Positions 6,150 through 7,099 of a stretch of 7,099 nt of DNA are shown here, in pieces. The DNA comes from Bacillota bacterium (GTDB lineage: Bacteria; Bacillota; Clostridia; Peptostreptococcales; Anaerovoracaceae). The position numbers and the translations under genes are program-made. The DNA is taken from assembly GCA_016281165.1 (NCBI GenBank), contig JAEEIC010000115.1, forward strand, positions 1-7,099. The letters run 5' to 3'. Under the pieces are notes generated by a model. It did no database searches. It was not told where the DNA came from and saw only the letters and a program-made list of their open reading frames with translations. The number at the start of each line of letters is the position of its first letter. Position 1 is the stretch's first letter.

Positions 6150-6461
6150 CTACTGAGTGATGCTGCTGATACGGAGCTGGGTATAGGGCTGACGGTGTCC
6201 CTGCTTCTTGCGGGAATCCTTCTTGGCCTTGTACTTGAAGATGACGACCTTCGGGGCCTTGCCCTGCTCGAGTACCTCCGCGTTCACGCAGGCGCCTTCC
6301 ACGAAGGGCTTGCCCACGGTGACGCCGTCTTCGGTGCCGACTGCCAGCACTTCGCTGATGGCGACAGTCTCGCCTACTTCAGCGTTGAGCTTTTCGACGT
6401 TGATCACGTCTCCCTCGGAGACCTGATACTGCTTTCCGCCTGTCTTGATGATTGCGTACAT
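6150..6461 (-). CDS. rplU: 50S ribosomal protein L21
   Basis: L21 is a 103-residue 50S protein that binds 23S rRNA. The product begins MYAIIKTGGKQYQVSEGD, the conserved start of the family, and ends with the conserved KKQGHRQPYTQLRI block, which is full length. The ATG at 6461 is chosen because AGGAGGT lies about 9 nt upstream and because family members start at MYAII. The frame stays open upstream to a GTG at 6515, but that extension runs through the structured leader and has no ribosome binding site. rpmA follows after 23 nt on the same transcript. Expression is driven by the strong promoter at 6549-6577 and possibly modulated by the leader. Confidence 0.98.
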   Translation of the reverse strand: MYAIIKTGGKQYQVSEGDVINVEKLNAEVGETVAISEVLAVGTEDGVTVGKPFVEGACVNAEVLEQGKAPKVVIFKYKAKKDSRKKQGHRQPYTQLRISSITQ

Positions 6462-6542
6462 TATGTTTTTTACCTCCTCTGTCCTGGCTCGCCTGCGCAG
6501 GTGGCGATCACACACTTAAAAATACCTGCTTGGAGCGGCAAC
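6462..6542 (-). ncRNA. rplU 5' leader, candidate L21 leader RNA
   Basis: The untranslated stretch from the predicted start site to the rplU ATG is about 80 nt. It contains a hairpin with stem TCGCC/GGCGA (6503-6507 with 6489-6493) and a 9-nt loop ACCTGCGCA, preceded by AAGTGTGTGATCG and followed by the AGGAGGT ribosome binding site. L21 leaders are structured RNAs found upstream of rplU in many Bacillota and thought to mediate autoregulation. Position, length and the presence of a stem agree with that family, but I cannot test a covariance model, so membership is inference. The hairpin lies close to the ribosome binding site, so an effect on rplU translation is possible. Confidence 0.5.
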
Positions 6543-6548
6543 GCTAAA

Positions 6549-6577
6549 AATATAGCACAGAGGCAGGGGCATGTCAA
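6549..6577 (-). promoter_or_regulatory. Strong sigma-A promoter of rplU-rpmA, extended -10
   Basis: The -35 box TTGACA (6572-6577) is perfect. A 17-bp spacer follows, then TATATT (6549-6554), which is 5/6 to the -10 consensus, preceded by TGC, an extended -10 TGn. Transcription should start near 6541-6542, giving a leader of about 80 nt before the rplU ATG. Together with the AT-rich block upstream this looks like a high-output growth-related promoter. Confidence 0.85.
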
Positions 6578-6599
6578 ATGCTTTTTAAAGTATTTTTCG
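6578..6599 (-). promoter_or_regulatory. UP-like AT-rich element upstream of the rplU promoter
   Basis: The 22 nt directly upstream of the -35 box, in GC-rich surroundings, are CG, A5, TAC, T3, A5, GCAT on the minus strand. This fits the known UP-element pattern of an A-tract, a T-tract and a second A-tract, which binds the RNA polymerase alpha C-terminal domain and boosts rRNA and ribosomal-protein promoters. The match is seen in the sequence; the activity is inferred. Confidence 0.55.
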
Positions 6600-6602
6600 G
6601 AC

Positions 6603-6654
6603 CGCGGCCGCTGAGGGCCGAAAGCCCGCCGGAGCTTGAAATATAAGGGCCGCG
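6603..6654 (-). other. GC-rich foldback structure just after recA
   Basis: The sequence immediately after the recA stop can fold. A 7-bp perfect outer stem pairs CGCGGCC with GGCCGCG (6648-6654 with 6603-6609). Inside it a smaller hairpin pairs GGGC with GCCC (6624-6627 with 6615-6618) around a 5-nt loop. No T-run follows on the minus strand; the next bases are A-rich. It therefore does not qualify as a textbook intrinsic terminator and may instead be a weak terminator, a 3'-end stabilising structure, or chance in GC-rich DNA. Confidence 0.35.
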
Positions 6655-7099
6655 CTATTCGATCACCACGCCGTCTTCGTCGACCTGGATATCCTCCTCG
6701 GGTTCTTCGTCGCCTTTCTTGGCGATGTACTTGGCCTTGATCTGGCCCTCGAGATCGTCGAGCAGCTGCGGATGGTCTTCCAGATAGAGCTTGACGTTCT
6801 CTCTTCCCTGGCCGATGCGCTCTCCTCTGTAGGAGTACCAGGAGCCGGACTTCTCGATCAGGCCGGACTCGACCGCGCAGTCGAGTATGTCGCCCGACTT
6901 GGAGATGCCCTTGCCGTACATGATGTCGAACTCGGTGAACTTGAAGGGAGGCGCAACCTTGTTCTTTACTACTTTTACCTTGGTGCGGTTGCCGATTATA
7001 TTGTCGCCCTGCTTGATGGTCTTCACCCTTCTCACGTTGAGCCTGACGGAGGCGTAGAACTTGAGGGCCCTGCCGCCGGTGGTGGTCTCGGGATTGCCG
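6655..7099 (-). CDS. recA: RecA recombinase, C-terminal part (5' end outside window)
   Basis: This is the ATP-dependent strand-exchange protein of homologous recombination, which also acts as LexA co-protease in the SOS response. The window holds the last 147 codons. The first complete codons read GNPETTTGGRALKFYAS, the end of the DNA-binding L2 loop and the strand after it, aligning with about residue 204 onward of E. coli RecA. VKVVKNKVAPPF follows, with the two conserved lysines at the subunit interface, then the C-terminal domain containing SGSWYSYRGERIGQGREN. The protein ends in a strongly acidic tail (GDEEPEEDIQVDEDG), typical of RecA and known in E. coli to moderate DNA binding. About 200 N-terminal residues, including the Walker motifs, lie beyond the edge. 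The in-frame GTG at 7035 is internal, not a start. A ribosomal-protein operon follows 193 bp later with its own promoter. Confidence 0.98.
   Translation of the reverse strand, partial: GNPETTTGGRALKFYASVRLNVRRVKTIKQGDNIIGNRTKVKVVKNKVAPPFKFTEFDIMYGKGISKSGDILDCAVESGLIEKSGSWYSYRGERIGQGRENVKLYLEDHPQLLDDLEGQIKAKYIAKKGDEEPEEDIQVDEDGVVIE

Noticed and set aside
6462..6515. In-frame upstream extension of L21 starting at GTG 6515
   Set aside because: No ribosome site, runs through the leader hairpin, and the family start MYAII has an AGGAGGT site of its own.
6120..6614. 164-codon plus-strand frame over rplU and its leader
   Set aside because: Antisense to rplU and its promoter region; no ribosome site or family match.
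7033..7035. GTG at 7035 as a recA start
   Set aside because: RecA homology continues without break to the window edge, so this is an internal valine codon.

Overview
The window reads as a chromosomal housekeeping region of a Gram-positive anaerobe, most likely a fairly GC-rich member of Bacillota (Clostridia-like). The support is strong AGGAGG-type ribosome binding sites, consensus sigma-A promoters, an Obg GTPase with the C-terminal OCT domain, a DUF896 (YnzC-type) gene, a YibE/F membrane protein, and the TIGR03960/TIGR03936 radical-SAM pair that is common in clostridia. All genes I can support lie on the minus strand, so the biological order runs from high to low coordinates. The species assignment is inference; nothing here names a genus.

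Layout in transcription order. (1) 7099-6655: the 3' part of recA, cut by the window edge. (2) 6654-6462: a gene-free stretch holding a GC-rich folded region after recA, an AT-rich UP-like element, a near-consensus extended -10 promoter and an ~80-nt leader that resembles an L21 leader. (3) 6461-5866: rplU (L21) and rpmA (L27), the usual ribosomal-protein pair, but with no prp/ysxB gene between them and no cleavable N-terminal extension on L27. (4) 5859-5819: a perfect 12-bp hairpin plus T-rich tail, a convincing intrinsic terminator or attenuator. (5) 5798-613: obgE, a radical SAM protein, its DUF2344 partner and a YibE/F-type membrane protein, packed with 8-nt overlaps or a 12-nt gap and so probably one translationally coupled operon. 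(6) 595-567: a perfect consensus promoter (TTGACA, 17 bp, TATAAT). (7) 537-1: a membrane-anchored ComEA-like helix-hairpin-helix protein, followed by the first 18 codons of a DUF896 gene that overlaps its end by 14 nt and runs off the window.

How the genes relate: rplU and rpmA make 50S subunit proteins, and Obg is a GTPase acting in late 50S assembly, which explains their proximity. The radical SAM pair is of unknown function, but coupling to obgE suggests expression linked to translation or growth. The ComEA-like gene and the DUF896 gene form a separate transcription unit. No mobile elements, tRNAs, rRNAs or CRISPR arrays were seen. Long plus-strand reading frames are antisense shadows of the minus-strand genes.
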